Assembly: GCF_001083785.1 (NCBI RefSeq)
Contig: NZ_LAVL01000039.1
Span: forward strand, 1-64,000
Reading direction: 5' to 3'
DNA: 64,000 nucleotides
Source of the DNA: Nonomuraea sp. SBT364
Lineage (GTDB): Bacteria; Actinomycetota; Actinomycetes; Streptosporangiales; Streptosporangiaceae
The translations under genes and the position numbers were made by a program. The notes below the pieces were generated by a model. The model was not told the DNA's origin. It worked only from the letters and a program-made list of their open reading frames with translations, and made no database searches. Positions 41,863 through 52,709 of this stretch are shown here, piece by piece; positions within the stretch are counted from its first letter, which is position 1; every line of letters starts with the position of its first letter.

Positions 41863-42917
41863 CAGCGGGGCATCCATTCGAAGTAGAACAGCCCGAGCCC
41901 GAGCGCCGCGCACAACCCGGCGACCAGCCAGAAGCGGACCACGATCGTGGTCTCGGCCCAGCCCTTGAGCTCGAAGTGGTGCTGCAGCGGCGCCATCCGG
42001 AACACCCGTTTGCCGGTCATCTTGAAGAAGCCCACCTGGATGATCACCGACATCGTGATGATCACGCACAGCCCGGCCAGGATGATCAGCAGGAGCTGGG
42101 TACGGGTGGCGATCGCCAGGCCGGCCAGCACGCCGCCGAGCGCGAGCGACCCGGTGTCGCCCATGAAGATCTTGGCGGGCGGCGCGTTCCACCACAGGAA
42201 CCCGACCAGCGCGCCGAGCACGGCGGCGGCCACCACGGCCAGGTCGAGCGGGTCGCGCACCCAGTAGCAGTTGGGGCCGAGCTGGTCGATGCAGTTGTTG
42301 CGCAGCTGCCAGTTGCCGATCAGCACGTACGCGCCGAGGACCACGCCGGTGGCGCCGCTGGCCAGGCCGTCGAGGCCGTCGGTGAGGTTCACCGCGTTGG
42401 AGAACCCGACGATCATGATCAGGACCCAGACGGTGAACGCCACGATGCCGATCGACGGGCCGAAGTCACGCAGGAACGACAGCCGGGGCTCGGCGGGCGT
42501 GATGTCGTAGATGTTGGGGTTCTGCGTCACCATCACCGCGAAGATCGCGCCGATGATGAGCTGGCCGAGCGCCTTGGCGCCGCTGCGCAGGCCCAGGCTT
42601 CGCTGCTTGTAGATCTTGATGAAGTCGTCGAGGAAGCCGACCGCGCCGAGCCCGGTCATCAGGAACAGCACGAGCAGCCCCGAGATCGTCGGCTTCGACA
42701 GCATGGCCAGGTGTGAAGCGCCGTAGGCCAGCAGCGAGGCCAGCACGATGACGGTGCCGCCCATGGTGGGGGTGCCACGCTTGCCGTGGTGGCCGGACGG
42801 GCCCTCCTCGCGGATCTCCTGGCCGTAGCCGCGTCTGGAGAACAGCCGGATGGCCAGGGGGGTGCCGAGCATGGAGAGGATCAGCCCCACCGCGCCGGCG
42901 ATGATGATGTCGGTCAC
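41862..42917 (-). CDS. mraY: Phospho-MurNAc-pentapeptide transferase (lipid I synthase)
   Basis: A 351-residue integral membrane enzyme that transfers phospho-MurNAc-pentapeptide to undecaprenyl phosphate. About ten helices are evident. Family motifs include [19 protein letters not shown] (catalytic Asp pair) and [13 protein letters not shown]. The His/Asp-rich [15 protein letters not shown] segment near the C-terminus matches the conserved HHH-type loop. The start is GTG 42917, overlapping the murF stop (GTGA). Confidence 0.97.
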   Translation of the reverse strand: MTDIIIAGAVGLILSMLGTPLAIRLFSRRGYGQEIREEGPSGHHGKRGTPTMGGTVIVLASLLAYGASHLAMLSKPTISGLLVLFLMTGLGAVGFLDDFIKIYKQRSLGLRSGAKALGQLIIGAIFAVMVTQNPNIYDITPAEPRLSFLRDFGPSIGIVAFTVWVLIMIVGFSNAVNLTDGLDGLASGATGVVLGAYVLIGNWQLRNNCIDQLGPNCYWVRDPLDLAVVAAAVLGALVGFLWWNAPPAKIFMGDTGSLALGGVLAGLAIATRTQLLLIILAGLCVIITMSVIIQVGFFKMTGKRVFRMAPLQHHFELKGWAETTIVVRFWLVAGLCAALGLGLFYFEWMPR

Positions 42918-44338
42918 TGGGCGGCACCCCCGAGCAGCAGCTCGGCCGTGCGTTCGAGACCCATCGCCCGGGGGCCCTTGACCAGCACGACGTCACCGGG
43001 CCGCAGCCACCGGCCCAGCTCGGCGGCCGCCGCCTGCGCGTCGGGCACGTGCGTGATCAGCGGCGGCCCGCCCGCTCCCGGCGGCCCGCCGGCCGCGGCC
43101 AGCCGCCTGGCCTCCTCGTGCGCCCCTTCGAGTACGGGGGCCGCGTCGGAACCGGCCACGACGAGGCCCGCCAGGCCGCTGGTGGCCGCCAGCCGGCCGA
43201 CCTCGGTGTTGAGCGCCTGGCTGTCCTCGCCCAGCTCGCGCAGGGCGGCGATGACGGCGAAGCGGCGGCGTCCCCGGCCGAGCGTGCCGAGCGCCTCGAA
43301 CGCGGCCCGCATCGAGTCGGGGTTGGCGTTGTAGGCGTCGTTGACGATCGTGACACCGTCGGGCCGGTCGGTGACCTCCATCCGCCACCGGCTGCGCGGC
43401 TCGGCCTGCGACAGCTCCTCGGCGATGGTGGCGACCGGCAGGCCCAGCTCGTAGCCGGCCGCGGCCGCGGCCAGCGCGTTGTCGACCGCGTGCGCCCCGT
43501 ACAGCCTGAGCCGGACGGGGGCCGCGCCCGAGGGGGTGCGCAGCGTGAACGCGGCGCGCCCGCGCTCGTCCACGGTGATCTCCTCGGCCCGGATGGCGGC
43601 GTCCTCGCCCCGGCCGAACAGGGTGACGCGGGCCGAGGTGCGCGAGGCCATCGCGCGCACCAGCGGGTCGTCGGCGTTGAGCACCGCGACGCCGTCGCCC
43701 GGCAGCGCCTCGACGAGCTCGCCCTTGGCCTTGGCGATGGCCTCCTTGCCGCCGAACACGCCGATGTGCGCGGTGCCGACGTTGAGCACCACGCCGATCC
43801 GCGGGGGCGCGATGCGCGCCAGGTCGGCGATGTTGCCGATGGTGCGGGCACTCAGCTCCAGCACCAGGTAGCGGGTGGCGGCGTCGGCCTTGAGGACGGT
43901 GAGCGGGTGGCCGATCTCGTTGTTGTGGTTGCCGGCCGGCGCGATCGTGGGGCCGATCCTGGCGGTGAGCCTGGCCAGCAGGTCCTTGGTGGTGGTCTTG
44001 CCGGCCGAGCCCGTCACGCCGATCACGGTCGCCGCCGTCAGCGCGGCGGCCTGCGCGGTCGCCAGCTCGGCGAGCGCGGCCGTGGCGTCGGGCACGATGA
44101 TCGCGGGGCCCTCGACCGGCCGGCTGGCGAGCACCGCGACGGCACCGGCCCGCAGCGCCTGCGCGGCGAAGTCGTGGCCGTCGACCCGGGCGCCCGTGTA
44201 GGCGACGAACAGCGATCCCGGCGCGGCTTCCCTCGAGTCGATGACCACGGGGCCCCGCACCACCGCGCGGGGGTCGGCCATGCCCGACAGGGCGCCCGAG
44301 GTGATCTCGGCGATCCTGGCCAGAGGCAACGGGATCAT
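42914..44338 (-). CDS. murF: UDP-MurNAc-tripeptide--D-alanyl-D-alanine ligase
   Basis: A 474-residue cytosolic Mur ligase that adds the D-Ala-D-Ala dipeptide. The ATP-binding loop is [13 protein letters not shown], and [11 protein letters not shown] and VKGPRAMG mark the central and C-terminal domains. ATG 44338 overlaps the murE stop (ATGA) and the gene overlaps mraY (GTGA). It is one of the tightly coupled series ftsI-murE-murF-mraY-murD-ftsW-murG-murC. Confidence 0.97.
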   Translation of the reverse strand: MIPLPLARIAEITSGALSGMADPRAVVRGPVVIDSREAAPGSLFVAYTGARVDGHDFAAQALRAGAVAVLASRPVEGPAIIVPDATAALAELATAQAAALTAATVIGVTGSAGKTTTKDLLARLTARIGPTIAPAGNHNNEIGHPLTVLKADAATRYLVLELSARTIGNIADLARIAPPRIGVVLNVGTAHIGVFGGKEAIAKAKGELVEALPGDGVAVLNADDPLVRAMASRTSARVTLFGRGEDAAIRAEEITVDERGRAAFTLRTPSGAAPVRLRLYGAHAVDNALAAAAAGYELGLPVATIAEELSQAEPRSRWRMEVTDRPDGVTIVNDAYNANPDSMRAAFEALGTLGRGRRRFAVIAALRELGEDSQALNTEVGRLAATSGLAGLVVAGSDAAPVLEGAHEEARRLAAAGGPPGAGGPPLITHVPDAQAAAAELGRWLRPGDVVLVKGPRAMGLERTAELLLGGAAQ

Positions 44339-45867
44339 GCGTGCTTCCTGCTTTCCTTGCGTGCGTCGATCGCGGCGGCGACCACCTCCCTGTCGTCGAA
44401 GGGGATCACCTCGCCTGAAACGTACTGGCCCTGCTCGTGGCCCTTGCCGGCCACGACTATCACGTCACCGCGCCCGGCCCGGCCGACCGCCAGGTCGATG
44501 GCCGCGGCACGGTCGGGCTCAATGATCACATGGGCGCGCTCGTGCCGGGGAACGCGCAGCGCCCCCTCCATCATGGCGGCCAGGATGTCCAGAGGGTCCT
44601 CGGAGCGCGGATTGTCGCTCGTGAAGACCGCCACATCGGCCAGCCGGGCCGCGGCCTCGCCCATGAGCGGCCGCTTGCCCGCGTCGCGGTCACCGCCGCA
44701 GCCGAGCACGACGGTGAGCGTGCCGTCGGTGACCTCGCGCAGCGAGCGCAGCACCGACTCGACGGCGGCGGGCTTGTGCGAGTAGTCGACGACGGCCTGG
44801 AACTCGTCGCCGGAGGCGGTGACCCGCTCCATGCGGCCCGGCACCCCGGTCAGCGTGCCGACGCCGCGCACGGCGTCCTGCAGCGGCACCCCGGCCTCGA
44901 CGAGCGTGACGATCGCGCCGAGCGCGTTGGCCACGTTGAACGGGCCGGGCAGCGAGATCCGCGCCCCGGCCTCCACGCCGCCGGGACCGGTCACCCGGAA
45001 CGCGCTGCCGTCGGCGCCCAGCCGGACGTCCAGCGCCCGCCACTCGGCGGCCGGGTCGCCCAGCGCCGAGAACGTCGTCATCGGCACCTTCGCCACGCGC
45101 AGCAGCTCGCGGCCGTAGGCGTCGTCGAGGTTGGTGACGCCGCAGCGGCTCAGCTCCGGCTGGAACAGTCTGGCCTTGGTCGCGAAGTAGTCGTCGAAGT
45201 CCTTGTGGAAGTCGAGGTGGTCCTGCGACAGGTTGGTGAACAGCGCCACGTCGTAGAAGACGCCGTCGACCCGGCCGAGCGCCAGCGCGTGGCTGGAGAC
45301 CTCCATGGCGGCCGCGGTGACGCCCTGCTCCCGCATGAGCGCGAACAGGCCGTGCAGCTCCGACGCCTCCGGCGTGGTCAGCCTGGCCTCGAAGCGCAGC
45401 TCGCCGGCGTGGATCTCGACGCCGCCGACCAGCCCGGCGGTGTGCCCGGCCGCGCGCAGCCCGGCCTCCAGCAGGAACGTGGTGGTCGACTTGCCGCTGG
45501 TGCCGGTCACGCCGAGGACGGTGATGCCGCCGGCGGGCCTGCCGTAGACCCAGGCGGAGATCTGGCCGAGCAGCGCGCGCGGATCGGGCACGATGAGCAC
45601 CGGCAGGCCGGTGGCGACGGCCGCGTCGCGGCCGCCCGGATCGGTCAGCACCGCCACGGCGCCGCGGGCCAGCGCCTCGGCGGCGAAGTCCGCGCCGTGG
45701 GCGCTGGCGCCCGGCAGGGCGACGTAGAGATCTCCGCGCCGGACCTGGCGGGAGTCGATGGTGACGCCGGTCAGCGCGGCACGCGGCGAGCGCGTGGTGC
45801 CTGAATCGGCGTCGAGCATGGTGGCCAGCCCGGTGAGCGGGCGGGGCGGACTGCTCGTTGGACGCAT
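44335..45867 (-). CDS. murE: UDP-MurNAc-dipeptide--meso-diaminopimelate ligase
   Basis: A 510-residue cytosolic Mur ligase. It carries the ATP loop GVTGTSGKSTTT and the motif TSDNPRSEDP. DNPR is the established marker for meso-diaminopimelate as the added amino acid, so the wall is predicted to be the A1-gamma type. I place the start at ATG 45867. An in-frame GTG at 45885 is equally possible, since neither has a clear ribosome site. It follows ftsI by 40 bases and overlaps murF by four. Confidence 0.96.
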   Translation of the reverse strand: MRPTSSPPRPLTGLATMLDADSGTTRSPRAALTGVTIDSRQVRRGDLYVALPGASAHGADFAAEALARGAVAVLTDPGGRDAAVATGLPVLIVPDPRALLGQISAWVYGRPAGGITVLGVTGTSGKSTTTFLLEAGLRAAGHTAGLVGGVEIHAGELRFEARLTTPEASELHGLFALMREQGVTAAAMEVSSHALALGRVDGVFYDVALFTNLSQDHLDFHKDFDDYFATKARLFQPELSRCGVTNLDDAYGRELLRVAKVPMTTFSALGDPAAEWRALDVRLGADGSAFRVTGPGGVEAGARISLPGPFNVANALGAIVTLVEAGVPLQDAVRGVGTLTGVPGRMERVTASGDEFQAVVDYSHKPAAVESVLRSLREVTDGTLTVVLGCGGDRDAGKRPLMGEAAARLADVAVFTSDNPRSEDPLDILAAMMEGALRVPRHERAHVIIEPDRAAAIDLAVGRAGRGDVIVVAGKGHEQGQYVSGEVIPFDDREVVAAAIDARKESRKHA

Positions 45868-45907
45868 AGACGACGGGGGACGCACGGCGGCAGCGTACCT
45901 TTCCCGG

Positions 45908-48841
45908 TCACTGTCCCGCGCGTGTCCGCACCGGGGAGGCGGCGGAGCCTGTGGGAGGAATCTTCCTGCTCTTGATGGCGAACGTCATCACATCCTTGAA
46001 CACCGGCGCGGCCAGTTGCCCGCCGAAGTGGCCGTTCTTGGGGTTCTGCAGCACCGACAGCACCACCAGCCGGGGCGCGTCAGCGGGCGTGAAGCCGACG
46101 AACGAGGCGGTGTAGCCGTCGTAGCGGCCGAGTTCGGCATCGTAGCGGTTGGCCGTGCCGGTCTTGCCCGCCACCCGGTAGCCCGGGATGGCGGCGAGCT
46201 CGCCGGTGCCCTCCGCGCTCACCGCGGACTCGAGCATCGTGGTGATCTCCTTGGCGGTTTCCTCGCTGGTCACCCTGGTCTGCTTACCGGGAGGAGCGGG
46301 GACGAACCTGCCGGCCTCGTCGGTCGCGCCCGCGACGATCTGCGGCTCGATCTTGACGCCGCCGTTGGCGATCGTCTGGTAGACGCTGGCCATCTGCAGC
46401 GCCGTGACCGACACGCCCTGCCCGTAGGCGACCGTGCAGCTCTGGCTGCCGGACCAGGTCTTGTAGTCGGGCAGCAGCCCGGCCTCCGCGCCCGGCACGC
46501 CGCCGCCCGGCCGCGAGCCGAACCCGAACGCCTTGAGCATCTCGTACAGGCCCTGGCTGCCGACCTTGCGCGCGGCCATGACGGTGGCGACGTTGCTGGA
46601 CTCGGCCACCGCCTGCTGGAAGGTCATGTCCTCGGGCGGGTGCGGGTGCGCGTCGCGCAGCACCCGGTCGGCGCACTGGATGTGGTCCTTCACGTGGAAC
46701 ACCGTGCCCGGGTCGACCACGCCCGCCTCCAGCGCGGCCGCGGCGGTGATGACCTTGTTGGTGCTGCCCGGCTCGAAGACCTCGGCTGCCGCGCGGTTGA
46801 CGTACTGGGACTCGGGGGCCTTGCGCCAGTTGTTCAGGTCGAGCTCGGGGGCGTTGGCCATGGCGATGATCTGCGCCGTCCGGACGTCCATGACGATCAC
46901 GGTGCCGCTGCTCGCGCCCGACTTCCTGGTCTGCTCGGCGATGGCCTTCTGGGCCGCCCACTGGATGTCGCGGTCGACGGTCAGCCGCACGTCGCGGCCG
47001 TCGACCGGGGGCGTGCGCTGGCTGCTGGTCATCGGGATGCGCAGGCCGTCGCGGCCCGTCTCCATCCGCACCTCGCCGTCGCGGCCGGCCAGCACCGAGT
47101 CGCGGGCCTGCTCCATGCCCGCCAGGCCGCTCTTCTCGTCGCCGACGAACCCGATCAGGCTGCCGGCCAGGTCACCGCCCGGGTAGACGCGGCGGTACGT
47201 CTCCGTCGCGGTCAGCGACGGGATCGGCTCCTTGAGCAGGCTGGTGGCCACCACCGGCTCCACGTCCCTGGCCAGCAACTGGTAGCGGGTGTCGACGCGG
47301 GCCAGCTTGGCGGCCATCTCGCGCTCGTCCTTGCCCAGGTGGCGGGCCAGCAGGGCGGCCACCTTCGCCCGCACCGCCTCGGGGACCTTGGTCGGGTCGA
47401 TGGCGATCTCCCGGGCCTCGACGGTCACGGCCAGGGCGTGGCCGTTCGCGTCGGTGATGGAGCCGCGCTTGGCCTGGATCTCCTCCGTCTGCTGCCGCTG
47501 GTCGACCGCGGCCGCCTCGTACACCTTCGAGTCGAGGCCCTGCATCTGGATCAGGCGGCCGGCGAAGATCGACAGCACGAAGGTCATGACGATGAGGCCG
47601 ATGTTGATCCGCCGGCGCGGGTTGCCCAGCCGCAGCACCAGCGGCGGCCTCGGCGGCATCGGCGGCCTCCCGCCCCCCGGCCGCGTCCCCCTGGGCGGAG
47701 GCCGCCGGCCGCCGTCCTCGCGCCCGCTGCGGAAGCCCTCGCCGCCGTCGCGGCCCCGGTGCCCGTCGGAGCCGTCCCTGGTACGTCCCCGCGCCCCCTG
47801 CGACACGTCCCGCGACGACCGCCCGGCGGCCCCGCCATACGCATCCCGCCCCCGCTCGGCCCGACGCTCATCCGCACCTGACCGCCGCCCGGTTCCGTCG
47901 GAATGGCGGTCGTCGGCACCGGAGCGCCGCCCGGTTCCGTCGGTGCGGCGGTCGTCCGCACCGGAGCGCCGGCCGGTTCCGTCGGTGCGGCGGTCGTCCG
48001 GGCCGGAGCGGCGGCCGCCGGCGCTGGGGCGCCTGCCCGGCGCGTCCTGCCTGTCGCCACGGCCGCGCGGCCGGTCGTCACCCTGAGGGCTGCGGCTCCT
48101 CGGCCGCTCGCCCCCGTCGCCTGCCCGCCCGCGGGCCACATCGCCACCATCCTGCCGGGAGCGCCCACGCGCCCCCGGCCCCTCGTCCTGCCGGAACCTG
48201 CCGCCCGGCCCGTCTTCGCCACCGTCCCGGGAGCGTCCCCCCGGCGGGTCCCCGTCCCGGCGGGACCGCCCGCGCGGGCCCTCGTCGTCATCGCGGCGCG
48301 ACCGCCCGCCATCAGCGGGCCTGTCCCCCGCGCCACGACGCGACCGGCCCCCCGGAGCGTCCTCGTCACCCGGCGACCGCCCGTACGGCTCATCGCCACC
48401 GCGACGCGAACGACCGCTCGCACCGGATCGCCCGGACGCGCCGTCACCGTCACGACGCGAACGACCGCTATCTCCCGCACGCCCGGACGCGCCGTCACCA
48501 TCTCGACGCGAGCGACCGCCCTGCCCCGCACGCCCGGACGAGCCGTCGCCGTCGCGGCGCGGGCGGGCTCCGGGGGCCGGGCGCCTGTGCGGGAGATCGT
48601 CGTCGCCGGGGCGCTCGTCCGGGGCGTCGTCGTGGGTGAAGGGCAGGTCGAAGGGGTCGGGGTGTTTGCGGGAGTCGTCCGGGGGCGCGGGGCGGCCCGT
48701 GCCGTCCGGACGGCCCGAGGTGTTGCGTCCCGCCCGTCCGGGGCCGCCCGGCGTACGACGGGCGGCGCCGGGCCCTCCTTGAGAGCCGGCGCCGCCCGCG
48801 CCGCGACCGGGACCTTGACCCCTGCCGCTGGTGCCGCTCAC
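45908..48841 (-). CDS. ftsI: Septal class B penicillin-binding protein FtsI with very long cytoplasmic N-terminus
   Basis: A 977-residue septal transpeptidase (PBP2/3-like). The membrane helix INIGLIVMTFVLSIFAGRLI lies at about 410-430, and the pedestal and transpeptidase domains follow. These have GSTNK (SxxK), SSN (SxN) and KTG in VAGKTGTANRY, all intact. The roughly 410 residues before the helix are low-complexity Arg/Gly/Asp/Pro, with 14- and 17-residue repeats. Most actinobacterial FtsI have a much shorter N-terminus. The start is GTG 48841, overlapping the ftsL stop (GTGA). This is the division partner of FtsW. Confidence 0.94.
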   Translation of the reverse strand: MSGTSGRGQGPGRGAGGAGSQGGPGAARRTPGGPGRAGRNTSGRPDGTGRPAPPDDSRKHPDPFDLPFTHDDAPDERPGDDDLPHRRPAPGARPRRDGDGSSGRAGQGGRSRRDGDGASGRAGDSGRSRRDGDGASGRSGASGRSRRGGDEPYGRSPGDEDAPGGRSRRGAGDRPADGGRSRRDDDEGPRGRSRRDGDPPGGRSRDGGEDGPGGRFRQDEGPGARGRSRQDGGDVARGRAGDGGERPRSRSPQGDDRPRGRGDRQDAPGRRPSAGGRRSGPDDRRTDGTGRRSGADDRRTDGTGRRSGADDRHSDGTGRRSGADERRAERGRDAYGGAAGRSSRDVSQGARGRTRDGSDGHRGRDGGEGFRSGREDGGRRPPPRGTRPGGGRPPMPPRPPLVLRLGNPRRRINIGLIVMTFVLSIFAGRLIQMQGLDSKVYEAAAVDQRQQTEEIQAKRGSITDANGHALAVTVEAREIAIDPTKVPEAVRAKVAALLARHLGKDEREMAAKLARVDTRYQLLARDVEPVVATSLLKEPIPSLTATETYRRVYPGGDLAGSLIGFVGDEKSGLAGMEQARDSVLAGRDGEVRMETGRDGLRIPMTSSQRTPPVDGRDVRLTVDRDIQWAAQKAIAEQTRKSGASSGTVIVMDVRTAQIIAMANAPELDLNNWRKAPESQYVNRAAAEVFEPGSTNKVITAAAALEAGVVDPGTVFHVKDHIQCADRVLRDAHPHPPEDMTFQQAVAESSNVATVMAARKVGSQGLYEMLKAFGFGSRPGGGVPGAEAGLLPDYKTWSGSQSCTVAYGQGVSVTALQMASVYQTIANGGVKIEPQIVAGATDEAGRFVPAPPGKQTRVTSEETAKEITTMLESAVSAEGTGELAAIPGYRVAGKTGTANRYDAELGRYDGYTASFVGFTPADAPRLVVLSVLQNPKNGHFGGQLAAPVFKDVMTFAIKSRKIPPTGSAASPVRTRAGQ
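47891..48017 (-). repeat. 42-bp tandem repeats in the FtsI N-terminal region
   Basis: Copies start at 47891, 47933 and 47975, and each codes for 14 residues of the type RRSGADDRRTDGTG. Units differ by few substitutions, mostly silent or conservative. They are in frame and give the FtsI tail a regular charge pattern. Confidence 0.8.
48402..48554 (-). repeat. 51-bp tandem repeats in the FtsI N-terminal region
   Basis: Units begin at 48402, 48453 and 48504, with a fourth partial unit from 48555. Each codes for 17 residues of the type SRRDGDGASGRAGDSGR. A second, independent repeat family in the same gene. Confidence 0.78.
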
Positions 48842-49656
48842 CGCCCCTGGACCGCCTGGCCGGACTCGGCGGTGTAGGGGTTGACCTTGTCCCACGCCGG
48901 GCGCATGCCGAGCTCCTCGGCCCGCCTGGCGATCTCCGTGGGCAGCTTGCCGGCCTCGTTCTTGCGCTTGAGGTCCTCGTTCTGCTGACGCTCGGCAGCG
49001 ATCTCGTCCACCAGCGTCGAGGCGGTGATGGAGTCCTGGGCCAGCACGGTGTTGAGCAGCAGCAGGCTCACCAGGCCGCCGCAGAGCAGCCCGACGACGA
49101 GCAGCACGAACGGGGCGCGCTGCCGCCGCGCCGGGCGCCGCCGGACGGTCGCGCCCCCGCCGGCCACACCGCGCCCGCGGTCGGTCCGGGGACGGCGCGT
49201 GGGCGTGCCGACGCCGGGACGGGTGCCGGTGCGCGCCTCCTCGGCGGGACGCGTACGTCCCTTCGGGGAGAGGCGGGCCTCGGACGAGGAATCCGCGGGC
49301 GCGCCGCTCCGGGTACGCGTCGCGCCGGCCGGACGGCGCGTCGCGCCCTCCGCCGCACCGCGCACGCCCCCGTCCGCGCGCTCCGCACCCGTACGTGACG
49401 GACGCTCCGCACCTGTGCGGGACGGACGCTCCGCAGCCGGGCGGGCCTTGGGGTCCGGGGTGGGGCGGGCGCGGGCGGGGCGCGGCTCGGTCTCGGGGAC
49501 GGGCTTGGCCGGGTGCGGGACGTCGGACCGGCGGCGGCCGGTCTTCGGCCCGGCCGCGGGCCCGGGCGTGCCCCCGGTCGCGGGCCCAGTCGTGGGCACA
49601 GTGCCGCGGGCGGGCGCGCCCCGCCGGGTCTCCTGCTCAGTCCTGGTCGTCAACAC
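48838..49656 (-). CDS. ftsL: Cell division protein FtsL with long basic cytoplasmic domain
   Basis: A 272-residue bitopic protein. Residues 1-180 are disordered, rich in Pro, Arg, Ala, Gly and Thr, including two copies of ERPSRTGA. One membrane helix (about 184-206, [21 protein letters not shown]) and a short coiled coil (about 212-240) follow, ending with the [14 protein letters not shown] segment typical of actinobacterial FtsL. It starts with GTG 49656 behind AGAGG and overlaps the end of rsmH by 20 bases. It links FtsQ/DivIC with FtsW-FtsI. The cytoplasmic domain is longer than usual. Confidence 0.9.
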   Translation of the reverse strand: MLTTRTEQETRRGAPARGTVPTTGPATGGTPGPAAGPKTGRRRSDVPHPAKPVPETEPRPARARPTPDPKARPAAERPSRTGAERPSRTGAERADGGVRGAAEGATRRPAGATRTRSGAPADSSSEARLSPKGRTRPAEEARTGTRPGVGTPTRRPRTDRGRGVAGGGATVRRRPARRQRAPFVLLVVGLLCGGLVSLLLLNTVLAQDSITASTLVDEIAAERQQNEDLKRKNEAGKLPTEIARRAEELGMRPAWDKVNPYTAESGQAVQGR

Positions 49657-50608
49657 GGATCCTCTCTGCGGCCCTGAGCCGGGCCGAAGCCGCCCGCGGG
49701 TTGCGGGTCAGCTCTTCTTCGCTCGGGAGCTCGGCTCCCCTCGTCAGGAGGCGGAACCGCGGCTGGTGAGCCGGCAGCGGGACGGGCAGCCCGGGCGGGC
49801 TGGTGTCCCTGGTTCGCGCCGTGAGGACCTGCTTGGTGAGCCGGTCCTCCAAGGAGTGGTAGGAGAGCACGACGACTCTCCCGCCGAGCGCCAGCGCGTC
49901 GAGCGACGCGGGCAGGGCCGCCTCCAGGGCGGCCAGCTCCGCGTTCACCTCGATGCGCAGCGCCTGGAACGTTCGTTTGGCGGGGTTGCCCCCGGTGCGC
50001 CGGGTAGCGGCCGGAATCGCCTCGCGGACGATGTCGGCGAGCCGCTTAGTCGACGTTATGGGGTCTTTGGCCCGTTCCTTGATGATCAGGCCCGCGACAC
50101 GCGGGGCGAACCTCTCCTCGCCGTAGACGCGCAGGATGCGGGTCAGCTCGGCGGCGGGGTAGGTGTTGACCACGACCTCGGCCGTGAGCTCCTGGTCGGT
50201 GTCCATGCGCATGTCGAGCGGGGCGTCGTAGGAATAGGCGAACCCGCGCCCCGCCTCGTCGAGCTGGGGCGAGGAGACGCCCAGGTCGAACAGCACCCCG
50301 TCGATCGTGCGGCGGCCCGCGCGGGCCAGCACGTCGCCCAGTTCGTCGGACGAGGCGTGGACCAGCGTGGTCCGGTCCGCGTAGGGCGCGAGCCTGCGCG
50401 TGGCGTAGCCGATCGCGAACGGGTCACGGTCGATGCCGATCAGGTGCAGCGCCGGGTGCGCGGCCAGCAGCGCCTCCGAGTGGCCGCCGAGGCCGAGGTT
50501 GGCGTCGACGACGACGGGCGCCGGGCCGGTGAGCGCCGGAGCGAGCAGCTCCAGTACGCGCTCGAGCATGACCGGAACGTGACCGGTCGTGCCTGCGTTG
50601 TCGTGCAT
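49637..50608 (-). CDS. rsmH: 16S rRNA (cytosine1402-N4)-methyltransferase
   Basis: A 323-residue SAM methyltransferase of the MraW/RsmH family. The first motif is [13 protein letters not shown], and the SAM-binding motif [15 protein letters not shown] is near residue 35. [20 protein letters not shown] and [16 protein letters not shown] are family signatures. It modifies C1402 in the decoding centre of the small ribosomal subunit. The start is ATG 50608, since homologues begin near HVPVM. An upstream in-frame start at 50716 would add 36 residues. It lies between mraZ and ftsL. Confidence 0.95.
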   Translation of the reverse strand: MHDNAGTTGHVPVMLERVLELLAPALTGPAPVVVDANLGLGGHSEALLAAHPALHLIGIDRDPFAIGYATRRLAPYADRTTLVHASSDELGDVLARAGRRTIDGVLFDLGVSSPQLDEAGRGFAYSYDAPLDMRMDTDQELTAEVVVNTYPAAELTRILRVYGEERFAPRVAGLIIKERAKDPITSTKRLADIVREAIPAATRRTGGNPAKRTFQALRIEVNAELAALEAALPASLDALALGGRVVVLSYHSLEDRLTKQVLTARTRDTSPPGLPVPLPAHQPRFRLLTRGAELPSEEELTRNPRAASARLRAAERIRVDDQD

Positions 50609-50828
50609 CTCCAACCCCCCTCTCGCGTCCTGGCTCGCGGATGACGCGGCCGGTCGATGTGTCCGTCTCTCAAGGGTCCCCACCCCGGTGCCGTCCGGCC
50701 AGGTCCCCATCCGCACCCTCTTCGTGGACGCCTGCCATCTGACACCGGGGAAGGTGCATCAGCTGGCGGGCAGTGGTTGCGGGTGGAGACCTCGCCGAAC
50801 GACATCTCCGACGGCTCGACCGTGACTT

Positions 50829-51260
50829 CTACAGGATCCCTGGCAGCACCTCCTCCGACAGGTCGGCGAACGCCTGCTCCTGCGCGTTGAGATAGGTGTC
50901 CCAGGCCTGCGCGTCCCAGATCTCCAGCCGGGTGTTGGCCCCGATGACGACGCACTCACGCTGCAGACCGGCGTAGTGCCGCAGACCCTGCGGGATCGTG
51001 ATGCGCCCTTGCTTGTCTGGTTTCTCGTCGGACGCGCTGGCGAAGAAGACGCGGCTGTAGTCGCGCACCGCCTTGGCGGTGACCGGGGCGGTGCTGAGAG
51101 CCTCGGTTATGCGCTGGAACTCCTCCACGGGAAAGACGTAGAGGCATCGCTCCTGGCCTTTGGTGATCACAAGACCCTCCGCCAGCTCCTCACGGTACTT
51201 AGCCGGCAGGAACAGCCGTCCCTTGTCGTCCAGACGCGGTTGATGGGTGCCGAGGAACAT
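50829..51260 (-). CDS. mraZ: Transcriptional regulator MraZ
   Basis: A 143-residue DNA-binding protein with two MraZ/AbrB-type domains. Each has the D-x-K-G-R signature: [15 protein letters not shown] near residue 10, and [15 protein letters not shown] near residue 85. It forms a ring that binds GTGG-type direct repeats and represses or activates the division cluster. The start is ATG 51260 with GGGAGG eight bases upstream. The four MraZ boxes at 51308-51347 are directly upstream, so autoregulation is expected. Confidence 0.97.
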   Translation of the reverse strand: MFLGTHQPRLDDKGRLFLPAKYREELAEGLVITKGQERCLYVFPVEEFQRITEALSTAPVTAKAVRDYSRVFFASASDEKPDKQGRITIPQGLRHYAGLQRECVVIGANTRLEIWDAQAWDTYLNAQEQAFADLSEEVLPGIL

Positions 51261-51307
51261 CGGCCCCACCTCCCGTGCCTCGTGAAGCGCTCGGCGCTGG
51301 TGCACCG

Positions 51308-51347
51308 GGCCCTCCACTGCGCACCACCATACTCCACTTCTCCCCAC
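51308..51347 (-). promoter_or_regulatory. Four MraZ boxes with exact 10-bp period
   Basis: On the minus strand, GTGGGGAGAA, GTGGAGTATG, GTGGTGCGCA and GTGGAGGGCC follow one another without gaps. MraZ is known to bind several TGGG- or GTGG-type repeats spaced by ten bases upstream of mraZ. The four units overlap the -10 box and spacer of the mraZ promoter, so MraZ binding should block RNA polymerase. Confidence 0.82.
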
Positions 51348-51353
51348 CGTCAA
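51326..51353 (-). promoter_or_regulatory. mraZ promoter (division and wall cluster)
   Basis: TTGACG (51353-51348) and TATGGT (51331-51326) are separated by 16 bases on the minus strand and lie inside or next to the MraZ boxes. The start would be near 51319, giving a 5' leader of about 60 bases. Confidence 0.65.
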
Positions 51354-51512
51354 CTGATTCGAACCCGGTTCATACGCCGTTTTCCACGCGTTATCGCAGG
51401 TCAGGGCGATGGGCTCCGGTGGGGGGCGGTGGCGGCCCCACGGCGGCCCGTGGGCGTGTCGAACCGGGAAAAGCCCGGCGAATAACGGGCGGAGCCGCTA
51501 GAGGGGGCGGCG

Positions 51513-51532
51513 GTGGGGGAAAGTGGTGCGCC
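51513..51532 (+). promoter_or_regulatory. Candidate second MraZ-type site facing the moxR operon
   Basis: GTGGGGGAAA and GTGGTGCGCC stand in direct 10-bp register on the plus strand. Nine bases of the second unit are identical to a unit of the mraZ boxes. Only two units are seen, and GTGG is common in this DNA. Confidence 0.3.
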
Positions 51533-51640
51533 GCGCGGCGGAGCGTGTCACGGCATTCGCACCGCAATGCGACATGAACATGAACAAGCTCTGGCTTCTC
51601 TGGAATATCCGCAAAAGTCGCTCCGGAACCCACAGAGTCG

Positions 51641-51646
51641 TAGGGT
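51641..51646 (+). promoter_or_regulatory. Candidate -10 box of the moxR operon
   Basis: TAGGGT lies ten bases before ATG 51657, so the message would have almost no leader. The -35 is unclear. Confidence 0.35.
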
Positions 51647-51656
51647 CGTACAGATA

Positions 51657-52705
<1,049 letters not shown>

Positions 52706-52709
<4 letters not shown>

